NCBI RefSeq assembly: GCF_000281895.1
Contig: NZ_CM001558.1
Span: 4,530,556-4,594,555, forward strand
Length of the DNA stretch: 64,000 nt
Reading direction: 5' to 3'
Source: Pseudomonas fluorescens Q2-87
Lineage (GTDB): Bacteria; Pseudomonadota; Gammaproteobacteria; Pseudomonadales; Pseudomonadaceae
A program made the position numbers and the translations under genes. Positions 27,356 to 35,677 of this stretch are shown here, in pieces. The notes below the pieces were generated by a model. The model searched no databases and was not told the DNA's origin. It saw only the letters and a list, made by a program, of their open reading frames with translations. How positions within the stretch are numbered: position 1 is the stretch's first letter; the number at the start of each line of letters is the position of its first letter.

Positions 27356-28162
27356 ATGACTCGATCCATCCCCAATCGCGACTGGCTGGTGCGTGCGCCC
27401 GAATCGCGGAAAATGGAACGCATCGAGGCTTATTTCAGTGGCCATGGCTACAGCACCCATCGCCATGACACCTACGCCATCGGAATCACGCTTTCCGGCG
27501 TCCAGAGCTTCAACTATCGCCACAGCAAACGTCATAGCCAGCCTGGCGGCACCATCGTCTTGCACCCGGACGAGGTACACGATGGCGAAGCTGGAACGAG
27601 CGAAGGTTTTCACTACCGGATGTTCTACATAGAACCGTCGCTGATCCAGCAAGTACTTGGGGGCAAGCCATTGCCCTTCATCGAAGGAGGATTGTCCAGC
27701 GACCCACGCCTCAACATCGCGACCCGTCGATTATTGAATGGCATGGATCATCCCCTCGATCCGCTAGAAGAAGAGGACGCCCTCTACGACGTGGCCCAAG
27801 CACTCGACATCGCGGCGGGCAGCCGACGCGGACGGCGGCTGATCGACTACCCGGCGGCGGAACGTGCCCGCCTGTTCATCCACGATGCCCTCGACCAGGT
27901 GATCACGCTGGATGATCTGGTGCAGGCAAGCGGCAGGGACCGATGGAGCTTGTCACGAGACTTTCGTGCGCTGTACGGCACCAGCCCCTATCGCTACATC
28001 ACCCAGCGGCGCTTGAATCAAGCCCGTCACCTGGCGTTCCAGGGCATACCGTTGAGCGAAGTGGCCCTGGCTTGTGGATTTTACGATCAAAGTCACATGA
28101 CCCGGCTGCATACCCAGGCCTTCGGCATCTCACCGGCACGCTGGCTGAACATGCTGCGCTAA
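27356..28162 (+). CDS. AraC family transcriptional regulator with cupin sensor domain
   Basis: A 268-aa protein. Residues ~20-110 form a cupin-type ligand pocket (HRHDTYAIGITLSGVQSFNYR, GGTIVLHPDEVHDGEAG). Residues ~165-265 hold the two AraC HTHs, including PYRYITQRRLNQARHL and EVALACGFYDQSHMTRL. The ATG at 27356 follows AGGAGCC and is preferred to the upstream in-frame ATG at 27188, which lies inside a REP. The cupin gene 100 nt downstream may be a target (inference). Confidence 0.86.
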   Translation: MTRSIPNRDWLVRAPESRKMERIEAYFSGHGYSTHRHDTYAIGITLSGVQSFNYRHSKRHSQPGGTIVLHPDEVHDGEAGTSEGFHYRMFYIEPSLIQQVLGGKPLPFIEGGLSSDPRLNIATRRLLNGMDHPLDPLEEEDALYDVAQALDIAAGSRRGRRLIDYPAAERARLFIHDALDQVITLDDLVQASGRDRWSLSRDFRALYGTSPYRYITQRRLNQARHLAFQGIPLSEVALACGFYDQSHMTRLHTQAFGISPARWLNMLR

Positions 28163-28263
28163 GGCAGCCGCTACGCGCCGCAAAAAGCTGCACGATCATC
28201 CAATACTCACGTTGGCCCGGACAATAAAGTAGGACGCACCAACAGACCAAGGAGTATGCCTCG

Positions 28264-28632
28264 ATGACCGTTTATTCCCCGATCAACTTCGCCCAGAAAT
28301 ACGCGCTCTTCCAAGAACAGTGGATGCCGAAAGTCGTGGCTGAAATGAACGATTACCAATTCAAGATCGCCAGGCTCGAAGGCGATTTCATCTGGCACAC
28401 CCACGCCGATACCGACGAAACCTTCATCGTCCTGGAGGGCGAACTGCGTATCGATTTTCGTGACGGCGCCGTGACCATTGGCGCGGGCGAGATGTATGTG
28501 GTCAAAAAGGGCGTCGAGCATAAGCCCAGCGCCGCCCAGGAAGTGAAACTGCTACTGATCGAGCCGCGCGGTGTCATCAACACCGGCGAAGAAACCAACG
28601 AGCGCACGGCGGTCAATGACGTCTGGATCTGA
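28264..28632 (+). CDS. cupin domain protein
   Basis: A 122-aa single-domain cupin. Motif 1 is WHTHADTDETFIVLEGEL, with the two His and Glu that bind metal, and motif 2 is MYVVKKGVEHKPSA. The size and motifs suit a small mannose-6-phosphate-isomerase-like or sensor cupin. It is downstream of an AraC gene and convergent with the PhyH dioxygenase. The substrate is unknown. Confidence 0.82.
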   Translation: MTVYSPINFAQKYALFQEQWMPKVVAEMNDYQFKIARLEGDFIWHTHADTDETFIVLEGELRIDFRDGAVTIGAGEMYVVKKGVEHKPSAAQEVKLLLIEPRGVINTGEETNERTAVNDVWI

Positions 28633-28643
28633 CTGAGCCAGGC

Positions 28644-29396
28644 TCAATCGTATTCAGCTTCCTGATGCTCGCCCAACAACCGCCGCTGACGAGGTGTCGC
28701 GGCGGCCAGGACCTCGGGATTGAATCGCCAGTGCAGATAAGGCGAAAACTTCTGTGCGACCATCCGCCGACCATAGTGCACCTGGAGCATGTATCGCGTG
28801 CGGTCGGCGGTCCGGTTGTCGCTGCCGGCGTGCCATAGCTCGCTGCGCAATATCAGCACATCCCCTGCCCGGCACAGTATCGGTTGCGCGGTACGCCCTT
28901 GCCATTGCGTTTCACCTGCAACCGGCGCCCGACCGGCCTTGTGGCTGCCAGGAATGACCTGTGTGGGGCTCAAGTCCGTGTCGATATCGTCCAAGTAAAA
29001 CTGTGCGGTAAACACCTGCACCGGCAGTTCAAAGCCAGGCTCGGCCAGCAGGCTTGGCGGCAATGGCATCGCCAGGTAATCCAGGTGCAACGGGGCCCCG
29101 GTGAAACCGGGATGGCAGCGCCAGGCTGTCTGGCCAATGATGTGGCAATCATCGCCCAAGGCCGCCTCGGCCAGTTCGATCACTACGCCCACATCCAGGA
29201 ACGGCAGCCAGAACGGATCGCGATTGAACACACATTTGTAGTGATCGATCACGCCGCTGTAGTCCCAATGCTGAGGCTGCAATTGGTCGATGGCATGGCG
29301 CAGGTCGGCAATTTGTGCGGCGCTCAATACCCCAGGCAGCAGGACGAAACCGTCCCGGTGCAGGGCTCGCAGATTCTCGCTGACAGACACGGCCAC
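28644..29396 (-). CDS. phytanoyl-CoA dioxygenase (PhyH) family protein
   Basis: A 250-aa Fe(II)/2-oxoglutarate oxygenase. GAPLHLDYL supplies the HxD pair, and WHAGSDNRTADRTRYML supplies the distal His and the Arg that holds 2-oxoglutarate. The fold is complete. PhyH enzymes hydroxylate small molecules in secondary metabolism or ectoine-type pathways; the substrate here is not known. It lies 7 nt downstream of the chemoreceptor gene, on the same strand. Confidence 0.82.
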   Translation of the reverse strand: MAVSVSENLRALHRDGFVLLPGVLSAAQIADLRHAIDQLQPQHWDYSGVIDHYKCVFNRDPFWLPFLDVGVVIELAEAALGDDCHIIGQTAWRCHPGFTGAPLHLDYLAMPLPPSLLAEPGFELPVQVFTAQFYLDDIDTDLSPTQVIPGSHKAGRAPVAGETQWQGRTAQPILCRAGDVLILRSELWHAGSDNRTADRTRYMLQVHYGRRMVAQKFSPYLHWRFNPEVLAAATPRQRRLLGEHQEAEYD

Positions 29397-29403
29397 ACCT
29401 GCC

Positions 29404-31038
29404 TCAGGTACGGAAGCGGCCGGTCAGCTCTGCCAGGTTTCTCGACAGGCTGGAAAGCTGCTGGCTGGCGTGCATGCTCTGGGCAGAATTGGCAGCCGCC
29501 TCGTTGGACAAATCCCGGATATCAGAAATATTACGGGCTATTTCTTCAGTGACGCTGCTCTGCTCTTCACAGGCATTGGCGATTTGCGCGGCCATGTCAT
29601 TGATTCGCTGGATCGAACCACCGGTGCCGCTGAGCACCTGATCGACACCCGCGGCCCGTTCGACGCTGTCCCGAGCTTTGCTGCTGCCCACTTGCATGGC
29701 TTGCACCGCTTTGGCCACACCGGATTGCAGGCGTTCGATGCGGACCTGGATGTCCTTGGTCGAATCCTGGGTACGCGCCGCCAGCGCCCTGACTTCGTCG
29801 GCCACCACGGCAAAACCACGGCCCTGCTCGCCCGCGCGTGCTGCCTCGATGGCGGCATTCAGCGCAAGCAGGTTGGTTTGTTCGGCGATGCCACGGATCA
29901 CTTCAAGCACGGCGCCGATGCTGGAAGTTTCCTGGGCCAATGCTTCAATAGTGCCCGAGGCGCTCTCCACTTCCTGGGCCAACTGACGGATCGACTCGAT
30001 GGTGCTGCTGACCACCGCGGCGCCATCGCGAGACTGGCTGCTGGCTTGCTGCGCCGCGTCGGACGCGCCTACCGCGTTGTGGGCCACCTCGTGCACGGCG
30101 GCGCTCATTTGGGTCGCAGCGGTACTGACCTGATCGAGCGCAGCATGCTCGCTACTGATCAGTTGATCATTGGTCGCGGCCATTTGAGCCATGGCCCGCG
30201 CGGCGGCATCAACTTCTCCGGTGACCCGGCCCACCTCGGCAATCAACGGCTGCAATTTGTCGAGAAAGCGATTGAAGGCACTGCCGAGCTGCCCCAACTC
30301 GTCAGCCGAACGTACTTCGAGGCGACCCTTCAGATCACCGCCGCCCTCTGCAATCTGCTCGACGCGGTGCAACAGCCGCCGCATGGGACGCAGCACAACC
30401 ATCGGCAGGGCAACAATCAGCAGGATGCAACCCAGCAGCCCAATCAACAGGATGCCCCCTTGCTGCACGCCGACAGCCTGGCCATGGTCAATCGCCGCCT
30501 GCCCCTCACGAAGCGACGCTTCATCCTCCAACTCGCCCAGCTTGTCGATGGCATCACGCATGGTGTCGAACTTGCTTTCACCGTCGCCAAAACTTAGCGC
30601 ACTGGCCGCCTGCGGATTGCTCGTGGCTTGCTCGACCACTTGCCGCGAAACCTGCGACCACTGGGCAAAACGGTCATTGAACTGGCTGACCAGCGCCAAA
30701 GCCTCGGCACTGGGCTGCATCGCGGCATACTTCTGCACACGATCATAAGCTTGCTTGAGATTGTCTCGGTGACTGGCACGCAGCGCCTCGACATGACTGC
30801 CCGCATTGCCACCGAGGAGGCTCCGCTCGGCCACGAATGCCTGGTAAAGATCGCGATCGGCGTTGAGCAACAGACTGATCGCCGGCAAATAACGCTTGGT
30901 CAGTTGCGTGCTGGACTCCGTCACCTGGCCGATACCGCGCATGCCCGACCAGCCCATCAGCACCAACAGCAGCGCCAGGAAAGCAATGGGCAGGGTGATT
31001 TTCCAGCGAAAACCCAGATCGGCAAAGAAGCGCGGCAT
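29404..31038 (-). CDS. methyl-accepting chemotaxis protein
   Basis: A 544-aa receptor. TM1 is at residues ~10-32; a four-helix-bundle periplasmic sensor domain follows (to ~185), with TM2 around 190-212 ([19 protein letters not shown]), HAMP, then a long signalling domain. The hairpin tip reads [19 protein letters not shown]. The ATG at 31038 is chosen because AAAGGAG lies eight bases upstream; an in-frame ATG at 31056 sits inside that ribosome site. The ligand is not predictable from the sequence. Confidence 0.9.
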   Translation of the reverse strand: MPRFFADLGFRWKITLPIAFLALLLVLMGWSGMRGIGQVTESSTQLTKRYLPAISLLLNADRDLYQAFVAERSLLGGNAGSHVEALRASHRDNLKQAYDRVQKYAAMQPSAEALALVSQFNDRFAQWSQVSRQVVEQATSNPQAASALSFGDGESKFDTMRDAIDKLGELEDEASLREGQAAIDHGQAVGVQQGGILLIGLLGCILLIVALPMVVLRPMRRLLHRVEQIAEGGGDLKGRLEVRSADELGQLGSAFNRFLDKLQPLIAEVGRVTGEVDAAARAMAQMAATNDQLISSEHAALDQVSTAATQMSAAVHEVAHNAVGASDAAQQASSQSRDGAAVVSSTIESIRQLAQEVESASGTIEALAQETSSIGAVLEVIRGIAEQTNLLALNAAIEAARAGEQGRGFAVVADEVRALAARTQDSTKDIQVRIERLQSGVAKAVQAMQVGSSKARDSVERAAGVDQVLSGTGGSIQRINDMAAQIANACEEQSSVTEEIARNISDIRDLSNEAAANSAQSMHASQQLSSLSRNLAELTGRFRT

Positions 31039-31426
31039 GGGGGTGACTCCTTTCATGGCATTGACTAGCTCATCGGCATGGATGCATTGAGCTATAGCCC
31101 ATTTGTCGCATTGTCACAAAGAAGTGACAGGGTTGATCGCGCTTCGAGGGGTTAGTAGGAGCCTGCGCTTAAGTGATGTTTCTGATGCGGTTGGCCACGT
31201 TCAACGCAGCGGTATTGATAAGAGAACCAGAAGTTTTATCTGACAGTAGCCCCTTACCTTATTTCCAGAATTGTCCTACGCATCAGCTTGTTGCTGACTT
31301 TCTGGAGGAAGCCCTATAGTCCAGGGGTCGTACATACGGTCGACACGGGTTTGGCGACTCGAAAACAAATGTTCAGAAGCTTCCGCGAGTTTGCGGAACG
31401 CGTCTGTGCGCAATATGCTGCTTTCC
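31039..31426. other. 388-nt region between the chemoreceptor and the RNA element
   Basis: This region is upstream of the chemoreceptor gene and must hold its promoter. A 76-codon minus-strand frame (31276-31506) covers its right end and the structured RNA element; it has no convincing ribosome site. I see no other gene, repeat or terminator here. Confidence 0.5.
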
Positions 31427-31504
31427 GGTAGCTGTGCGTGGGAGACCTTCGGGTCTGCCGGCTTTCTCCATTTGTTCCGGTTCGCCAACCCGCGTACAGC
31501 TACC
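31427..31504 (+). ncRNA. structured leader RNA candidate upstream of DUF3077 gene
   Basis: GGTAGCTGTGCGTGGG (31427-31442) pairs with CCCGCGTACAGCTACC (31489-31504) in a 16-bp stem that has only two G-U pairs. Inside it, GACC-TTCG-GGTC forms a tetraloop hairpin, and CCGG...CCGG can form a second, giving a three-way-junction-like fold. It ends 41 nt before the first possible DUF3077 start. It could be a cis-acting leader or an independent small RNA. The folding is seen in the sequence; function and transcription are not shown. Confidence 0.55.
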
Positions 31505-31544
31505 ACCTTGTCGTTTGGCGACGTTCAAGGCGGCTCACAATCAA

Positions 31545-31823
31545 ATGGAAACTGAAATGAATAAATATATGGCTCTCACCAGCAATGCCGACGATCAACC
31601 TCTCTTCGTCGATACCACCGCACCGTTACACATACTGCTTGATACGGCAGGCTATAGAATTCGCGCGGTCACCCAACTACTAGAAAACCTCGCAATGCGA
31701 GGAGACATTCCGAGTGACTCGGTAGTCCTTCAGGATTTCGCACAACTGTGCTGCATTCCGTTGAGGGATGGTTGCGACATGCTTGATGTCATCGCCCGAC
31801 GCTTGGACGCAGAGCCGGCCTAG
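31545..31823 (+). CDS. DUF3077 family small protein
   Basis: A 92-aa protein counted from the ATG at 31545; the ATG at 31557 with GGAA six bases upstream is an equally possible start (88 aa). The LFVDTTAPLHILLDTAGYRIR...LLENLAM pattern fits DUF3077, a Pseudomonas-specific family of short helical proteins, often present in several copies per genome. The function is unknown. It follows the structured RNA element. A GC-rich hairpin around 31829-31846 may end its transcript. Confidence 0.65.
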   Translation: METEMNKYMALTSNADDQPLFVDTTAPLHILLDTAGYRIRAVTQLLENLAMRGDIPSDSVVLQDFAQLCCIPLRDGCDMLDVIARRLDAEPA

Positions 31824-31957
31824 TATTGAAGGGCCTCTCACGGGGCCCATTTCGTCAAAACGCGCATGGTTCGATTACACCGAAACCCTCCCGTTTGCCC
31901 GGACTCCATTAATCACATAAGCTGATCAGTATGAATACACACACCTCGGAGGCTCCG

Positions 31958-32104
31958 ATGGCTACCACAAAAAAAGTCGAAAAAGCGCGCAGAAAAGTCA
32001 CTCACGAAGAGCTGACATTTCTTGACGTTCGACAAGCTGCACGTGATGGTCAGAAAGTGTTCGATAAATTTGTAATCACTGGCAAGCTTCCTATTACGAA
32101 GTAG
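31958..32104 (+). CDS. 48-aa basic protein, putative antitoxin of the YafO-type toxin
   Basis: MATTKKVEKARRKVTHEELT starts a 48-aa protein that ends in GKLPITK. It has an excellent ribosome site (GGAGGCTCCG before the ATG at 31958) and stops six bases before the YafO-like gene. The position, size and tight spacing suit an antitoxin, and the basic N-terminus may bind DNA or toxin. E. coli YafN is about twice as long and is not obviously similar. No known family is recognised. Confidence 0.6.
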   Translation: MATTKKVEKARRKVTHEELTFLDVRQAARDGQKVFDKFVITGKLPITK

Positions 32105-32110
32105 GCGTGG

Positions 32111-32527
32111 ATGCCAGACGTTAAAATTTCCGCACTTTTTGAAGAAATACAGAACTGGAAAAATATTGCCGCACACTTTTATAACTACAAAGTGTGCGGC
32201 GAGCTTCCGGCTATCTTTGGCAGAGATGAAAAGCTCGATCTGAGCGATATGTGTCACATCCATTTGGCGAGCACTGTAGAAACACAAGCTCGCTGGACTC
32301 AAATCGGCCGCCAGTACTATCGCACAGCCCTAACGGAAAACCCTGACAACGACTTCTGGCTTATTTATGCATATGATGACTTCAAAGATGCGTACCTACT
32401 GCTGACGATCATTGGGCCAGACGCTCACAACCGTAAGGAATGGGGATCGTTTTTACGTACGGTTCATAGTGACATTGTGGAACCTTGGATTGTGGGAAAA
32501 ATCACTTTTCCTGAGCTAGATGACTGA
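32111..32527 (+). CDS. YafO family toxin (ribosome-dependent mRNA interferase)
   Basis: A 138-aa protein. GELPAIFGRDEKLDLSDM then CHIHLAS reproduce the YafO signature (LPxIFGRD...HIHLA), and WLIYAYDDFKDAYLLLTIIG-type strands follow as in the RelE-like fold. E. coli YafO cleaves mRNA on the ribosome. The gene is 6 nt after a 48-codon gene that probably encodes the antitoxin. An 8-bp palindrome CTGATCAG (31922-31929) upstream could be an operator. It is the first recognisable gene of the island. Confidence 0.8.
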   Translation: MPDVKISALFEEIQNWKNIAAHFYNYKVCGELPAIFGRDEKLDLSDMCHIHLASTVETQARWTQIGRQYYRTALTENPDNDFWLIYAYDDFKDAYLLLTIIGPDAHNRKEWGSFLRTVHSDIVEPWIVGKITFPELDD

Positions 32528-32687
32528 CGGCATCTAACTCTAAGCAAAATATTCGTGCTCCCACTTGCCTTCAACGGTGATGATCAGTGCTCGGGGCTTG
32601 TTCACAAATCACGCGCTCGATTGCTTGATGATTTCCCATCGTAGCAGCCGCACAATGGCATTACACCATCACAAAGGAGACAATCGT

Positions 32688-33491
32688 ATGTCGAAGAAAC
32701 GTAACGGTGTCCCCGAGATCCCCCGTGACGACTATGTGTATGGCCACACAACCGATCTCGTGTCGCAACTCACAGTGATATTTGATCCAAAAGGCGGCCT
32801 GACTATAGCCGAAGTTGACCCCAGTTCCATTCACCGCAAGCTGTCGCACCCAAAGACCAAGGGTGACAAGATCATTCTGTCCACCCCTGCAAATGATTTC
32901 AGCTTGCAAGGGACCTATACGCAGGAATTGCAGACCCGTTTCGACTACCTCGCAGCGGTGGACACAAACACAATCGCTGATGACCAAGGGCCGACGAGAT
33001 TCGACGGTTACGTGGTGAGTGCAGCCACCGTCAGCGTGATCACTGAGCCGTTGCAATCCCTTCACGAGAAATCGATCTTCCAACCGCTCGTTACTTTTCT
33101 AATCCTAGATCCAGACTTCGTTGCTTCGCACGAACCATTGGGCTGGCACCTGGCTTTGACTCGGCACATGGACACCCCCTACCTACGCTCAAGCCGCCTA
33201 GGTGTCGTCGTAGATCATGACTTGAGAGCACACCCTGCAATCAATGCCCGCCAACTTCCATATTACGGCGATTATCTGCTACCCAGCCATGTTTCTCTGA
33301 TCTATGCCTCGGCAGATAAGAGAGACACGATTGGCAATCGCATGATTTGTTATTGCGACAACATTGCCCGGCAGATTCTGGATCAGTTCAAGAAGTACGG
33401 AATAGCAGCAGTGCTGAAGCAGAAAAGCTTTCGAGTAGGTTCTGCTGTGTGTATCGCCATTCCCCATCCGGAACAAAAAGTCCCTGTTTAG
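32688..33491 (+). CDS. hypothetical protein in accessory island
   Basis: A 267-aa soluble protein from the ATG at 32688, which follows AAAGGAGACAATCGT. The upstream in-frame ATG at 32565 lacks a ribosome site. It is a mixed alpha/beta sequence with no signal peptide, membrane segment or recognised catalytic motif (YVYGHTTDLVSQLTVIF, LLPSHVSLIYASADKRDT are typical stretches). It is downstream of the YafO-like gene (160 nt) and upstream of the recombinase. I do not recognise a family. Confidence 0.6.
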   Translation: MSKKRNGVPEIPRDDYVYGHTTDLVSQLTVIFDPKGGLTIAEVDPSSIHRKLSHPKTKGDKIILSTPANDFSLQGTYTQELQTRFDYLAAVDTNTIADDQGPTRFDGYVVSAATVSVITEPLQSLHEKSIFQPLVTFLILDPDFVASHEPLGWHLALTRHMDTPYLRSSRLGVVVDHDLRAHPAINARQLPYYGDYLLPSHVSLIYASADKRDTIGNRMICYCDNIARQILDQFKKYGIAAVLKQKSFRVGSAVCIAIPHPEQKVPV

Positions 33492-33593
33492 CCGGTTCTT
33501 TACGTCGATCACATGAATCATGTGTAATTTGGCAACATCAAACGAACGTCAAGTGGACCTGCCGGGAATAGCTAGTTGGATGGGCCATAAAAT

Positions 33594-33616
33594 AGGGTTG
33601 AATCCAAATCGACCCT
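33594..33616. promoter_or_regulatory. imperfect inverted repeat upstream of the recombinase
   Basis: AGGGTTGA and TCGACCCT (7 of 8 positions complementary) flank a 7-nt centre, 56 nt before the recombinase start. Such a site could be a recombinase-binding or autoregulatory operator. This is inference from position. Confidence 0.35.
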
Positions 33617-33671
33617 TCGATATTATGGACCCACGTTAAAGCGACCCACCCGGTCAAATAGGAGCCACACA

Positions 33672-34241
33672 ATGTCTCGCACTTTCGTTTATGCCCGCGT
33701 ATCGACCAGCGATCAGACAACTGACAACCAAGTCCAAGAAGTGCAACGTGCCGGGTTCGATGTGCAGGCGAATCGGGTGGTGGTTGAGACGGTATCGGGT
33801 TCGGTAAGCGCCAACGAACGCAAAGGGTTTCAATCCCTCCTGCACAAGATGGAAGCCGGAGACGTGCTGATCGTGACTAAGCTGGATCGTCTAGGACGTA
33901 ACGCCATGGATGTACGCGCCACTGTCGAACATCTGGAGTCAATAGGTATCCGTGTTCACTGTCTCGCTCTTGGCGGTGTGGACCTGACAAGTGCAGCGGG
34001 CAAGATGACAATGCAAATCCTTGGCGCTGTCGCTGAGTTCGAACGTGACTTGCTGATCGAACGCACACAAGCGGGTTTGGCCCGTGCCAAGTCCGAAGGT
34101 AAGACGTTGGGTCGCCCTGTTGCAACTGCCACCATCGAAGGTGTGAAAGCCTGCAAGGCAAACGGCCTGACACAAGCTCAGACGGTCCGTCACCTATCTA
34201 TCGGCCTCACTACAGTGAAGCGCTACTGGAAGGCTTCATAA
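33672..34241 (+). CDS. serine recombinase (resolvase/invertase family)
   Basis: A 189-aa protein. [14 protein letters not shown] carries the nucleophile Ser11, and [13 protein letters not shown] with the later [21 protein letters not shown] complete the catalytic domain and long helix E. The final ~45 residues form an HTH ([19 protein letters not shown]). The length is that of small DNA invertases and Tn3-type resolvases, not large phage integrases. It may resolve or invert island DNA. It is followed by a strong terminator. Confidence 0.88.
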   Translation: MSRTFVYARVSTSDQTTDNQVQEVQRAGFDVQANRVVVETVSGSVSANERKGFQSLLHKMEAGDVLIVTKLDRLGRNAMDVRATVEHLESIGIRVHCLALGGVDLTSAAGKMTMQILGAVAEFERDLLIERTQAGLARAKSEGKTLGRPVATATIEGVKACKANGLTQAQTVRHLSIGLTTVKRYWKAS

Positions 34242-34280
34242 CCTCCGCGACTCCCTCTAAAGGATTTCACGACGCCCTAG

Positions 34281-34304
34281 AGCCCCGCCTTCGCGGGGCT
34301 TTGT
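34281..34304 (+). terminator. rho-independent terminator after recombinase
   Basis: AGCCCCGC-CTTC-GCGGGGCT followed by a short T-rich run (TTGTC). The stem is 8 bp and starts 40 nt after the recombinase stop. Confidence 0.8.
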
Positions 34305-34456
34305 CGTCTCTGTGTTTGAGAACGCTTCAACTTATTTTCAAAAAGCACCAGCATCCAATGGGGGACTATGGTTTTTGTTAAGTGGGTGTGACGGGGCGCC
34401 AGATTATATTTCCAGCCAAAAAACCAAACGACTATCGAAGCGCATCAAAAAAAATC

Positions 34457-34469
34457 GGGGAGGGGGGGG
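34457..34469. repeat. G4-A-G8 homopolymeric tract
   Basis: A GGGGAGGGGGGGG run lies 22 nt past the stop of the minus-strand HEPN-like gene. A comparable run of eight C lies at 38704-38711. Such tracts are prone to slippage and may form unusual structure, but neither is inside a gene. Confidence 0.7.
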
Positions 34470-34491
34470 ATAATTTCCAGATGCCTTCGTG

Positions 34492-35424
34492 CTATCTGCC
34501 AGGATCGTAGAGCGCCATCCTTGAATCAGATATCGTTCTATCCCATCGCTCAATGAATATCAGAAATTTATTGTAGTCATCCGCATATGTTTGAAGCCAC
34601 TTGCCTATCCCTTCGCACACAGCAAGATAGAATTGATGGAGATTGAAATAATAGATGTCACCTACACCTTGTGCTTCCTCTGGCACGCTTCCTATCGATA
34701 TTGAAATTCGTCGAGCCTTCTTCTTTAATACCTTGTTTGAATCAAGATTCGACATATGCAACATTCCATTTCTCACCTCCCAAAGTTCGTCGGCGGTGAC
34801 GCCTATAGGCTTCAAGTCAACATAAGCGTCAAGCCATCTGCTAAACACGGCACGCTCTGATGGTTTCTTGTCGTAACCATATTCAACATGTGCAATGCTG
34901 TCGATACAGGACATGAATAGCTTGGCAGCAGATGCATAGTGCTTGTTATTGAAAAGGAGTTTGTAGGCCAACAAAAAATCGTCGTTAATAAGATCGGCAT
35001 AGTGAAATGTATTGTCTCTTGTATATTTTGCCAGCCAATCATCCATGACGCTTTTTTCTCCCATCTCCTTATTCACGTCATCCATATCTAGTGGAGCGTG
35101 ATCCGAGACATAATTTATCGAGGGCTTTCCGTCGAGAATTATTGTGATTCCATAGAGTGGTGTCCGTGTTTCGTGCGGCTCAAATACATGCTCGAATAGT
35201 TCAAGCGCTGTACCCAAGCGACAGCGTGCAGTATACGCACCGATTGTCAAACCTACTGGAGCTTTCGTTAGTGTTGCCTTTTGATAATCCCGCTCTACCG
35301 AAGCTTTCAGGTACGCAAGTTTGTCTTCATCCGCGCCATCAACTTCGTAGCGTATATATCCGAGAAAGCCTACCCTTTCTTGTGCGTCTGCAATCAAGTA
35401 GAAGCTGTAAATTGTTTCCCTCAC
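34492..35424 (-). CDS. hypothetical protein with HEPN-like Rx4H motif
   Basis: A 310-aa protein. The N-terminal ~130 residues are alpha/beta; residues ~135-250 are helical and contain ELWEVRNGMLHMSNLD, where RNGMLH matches the Rx4-6H catalytic motif of HEPN ribonucleases. The start is a GTG at 35424 with GGGAG upstream. It is the last gene of a minus-strand operon with a zinc-ribbon gene (24 nt upstream) and another Rx4H protein. Function unknown; an RNA-cleaving effector is a reasonable guess (inference). Confidence 0.55.
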   Translation of the reverse strand: MRETIYSFYLIADAQERVGFLGYIRYEVDGADEDKLAYLKASVERDYQKATLTKAPVGLTIGAYTARCRLGTALELFEHVFEPHETRTPLYGITIILDGKPSINYVSDHAPLDMDDVNKEMGEKSVMDDWLAKYTRDNTFHYADLINDDFLLAYKLLFNNKHYASAAKLFMSCIDSIAHVEYGYDKKPSERAVFSRWLDAYVDLKPIGVTADELWEVRNGMLHMSNLDSNKVLKKKARRISISIGSVPEEAQGVGDIYYFNLHQFYLAVCEGIGKWLQTYADDYNKFLIFIERWDRTISDSRMALYDPGR

Positions 35425-35448
35425 GCTTTGCTCTCCCTGTTGCCTTGG

Positions 35449-35634
35449 CTACTTCTGCAAGTGCTTCTCGTGCTTTTCAATGAGTTCCGCAGTCCAGTCT
35501 GTAGACCCGCTCCAGCGTTTCAACTCTTCACCGCAGACGCTGCAATCTATAGAGCCCGGATCTCGTACAGGGAATTTTTCTCCTGTGAGCTTGTAGATGG
35601 AGCCACATTTACTGCAAGTAGTTTCATTATTCAT
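35449..35634 (-). CDS. 61-aa zinc-ribbon protein
   Basis: A 61-aa protein with two CxxC pairs (CSKC and CSVC) 21 residues apart, which can hold one zinc. It starts at the ATG at 35634 after GGAGGTG. A start two codons upstream (GTG) is possible but it overlaps the ribosome site. The C-terminus is helical and charged (WTAELIEKHEKHLQK). It sits in the middle of a three-gene operon, 43 nt after the first gene and 24 nt before the third. The role is unknown; an adaptor or nucleic-acid-binding partner is possible. Confidence 0.6.
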   Translation of the reverse strand: MNNETTCSKCGSIYKLTGEKFPVRDPGSIDCSVCGEELKRWSGSTDWTAELIEKHEKHLQK

Positions 35635-35677
35635 ACACACCTCCAGTCATTATGTCGTCTGCCCCAACACAACTCGA

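Noticed and set aside
31276..31506. 76-codon minus-strand frame over the structured RNA
   Set aside because: The end of the frame coincides with the strong RNA stem and no ribosome site is seen; the RNA reading explains the sequence better. A conserved protein here cannot be fully excluded.
33594..33616. Resemblance of the inverted repeat (GGGTTGAATCC) to a tRNA T-arm, as an attachment-site remnant
   Set aside because: It lacks one base of the T-loop and similarity to tRNA-Ser stops after about 10 nt, so it is more likely a chance match.
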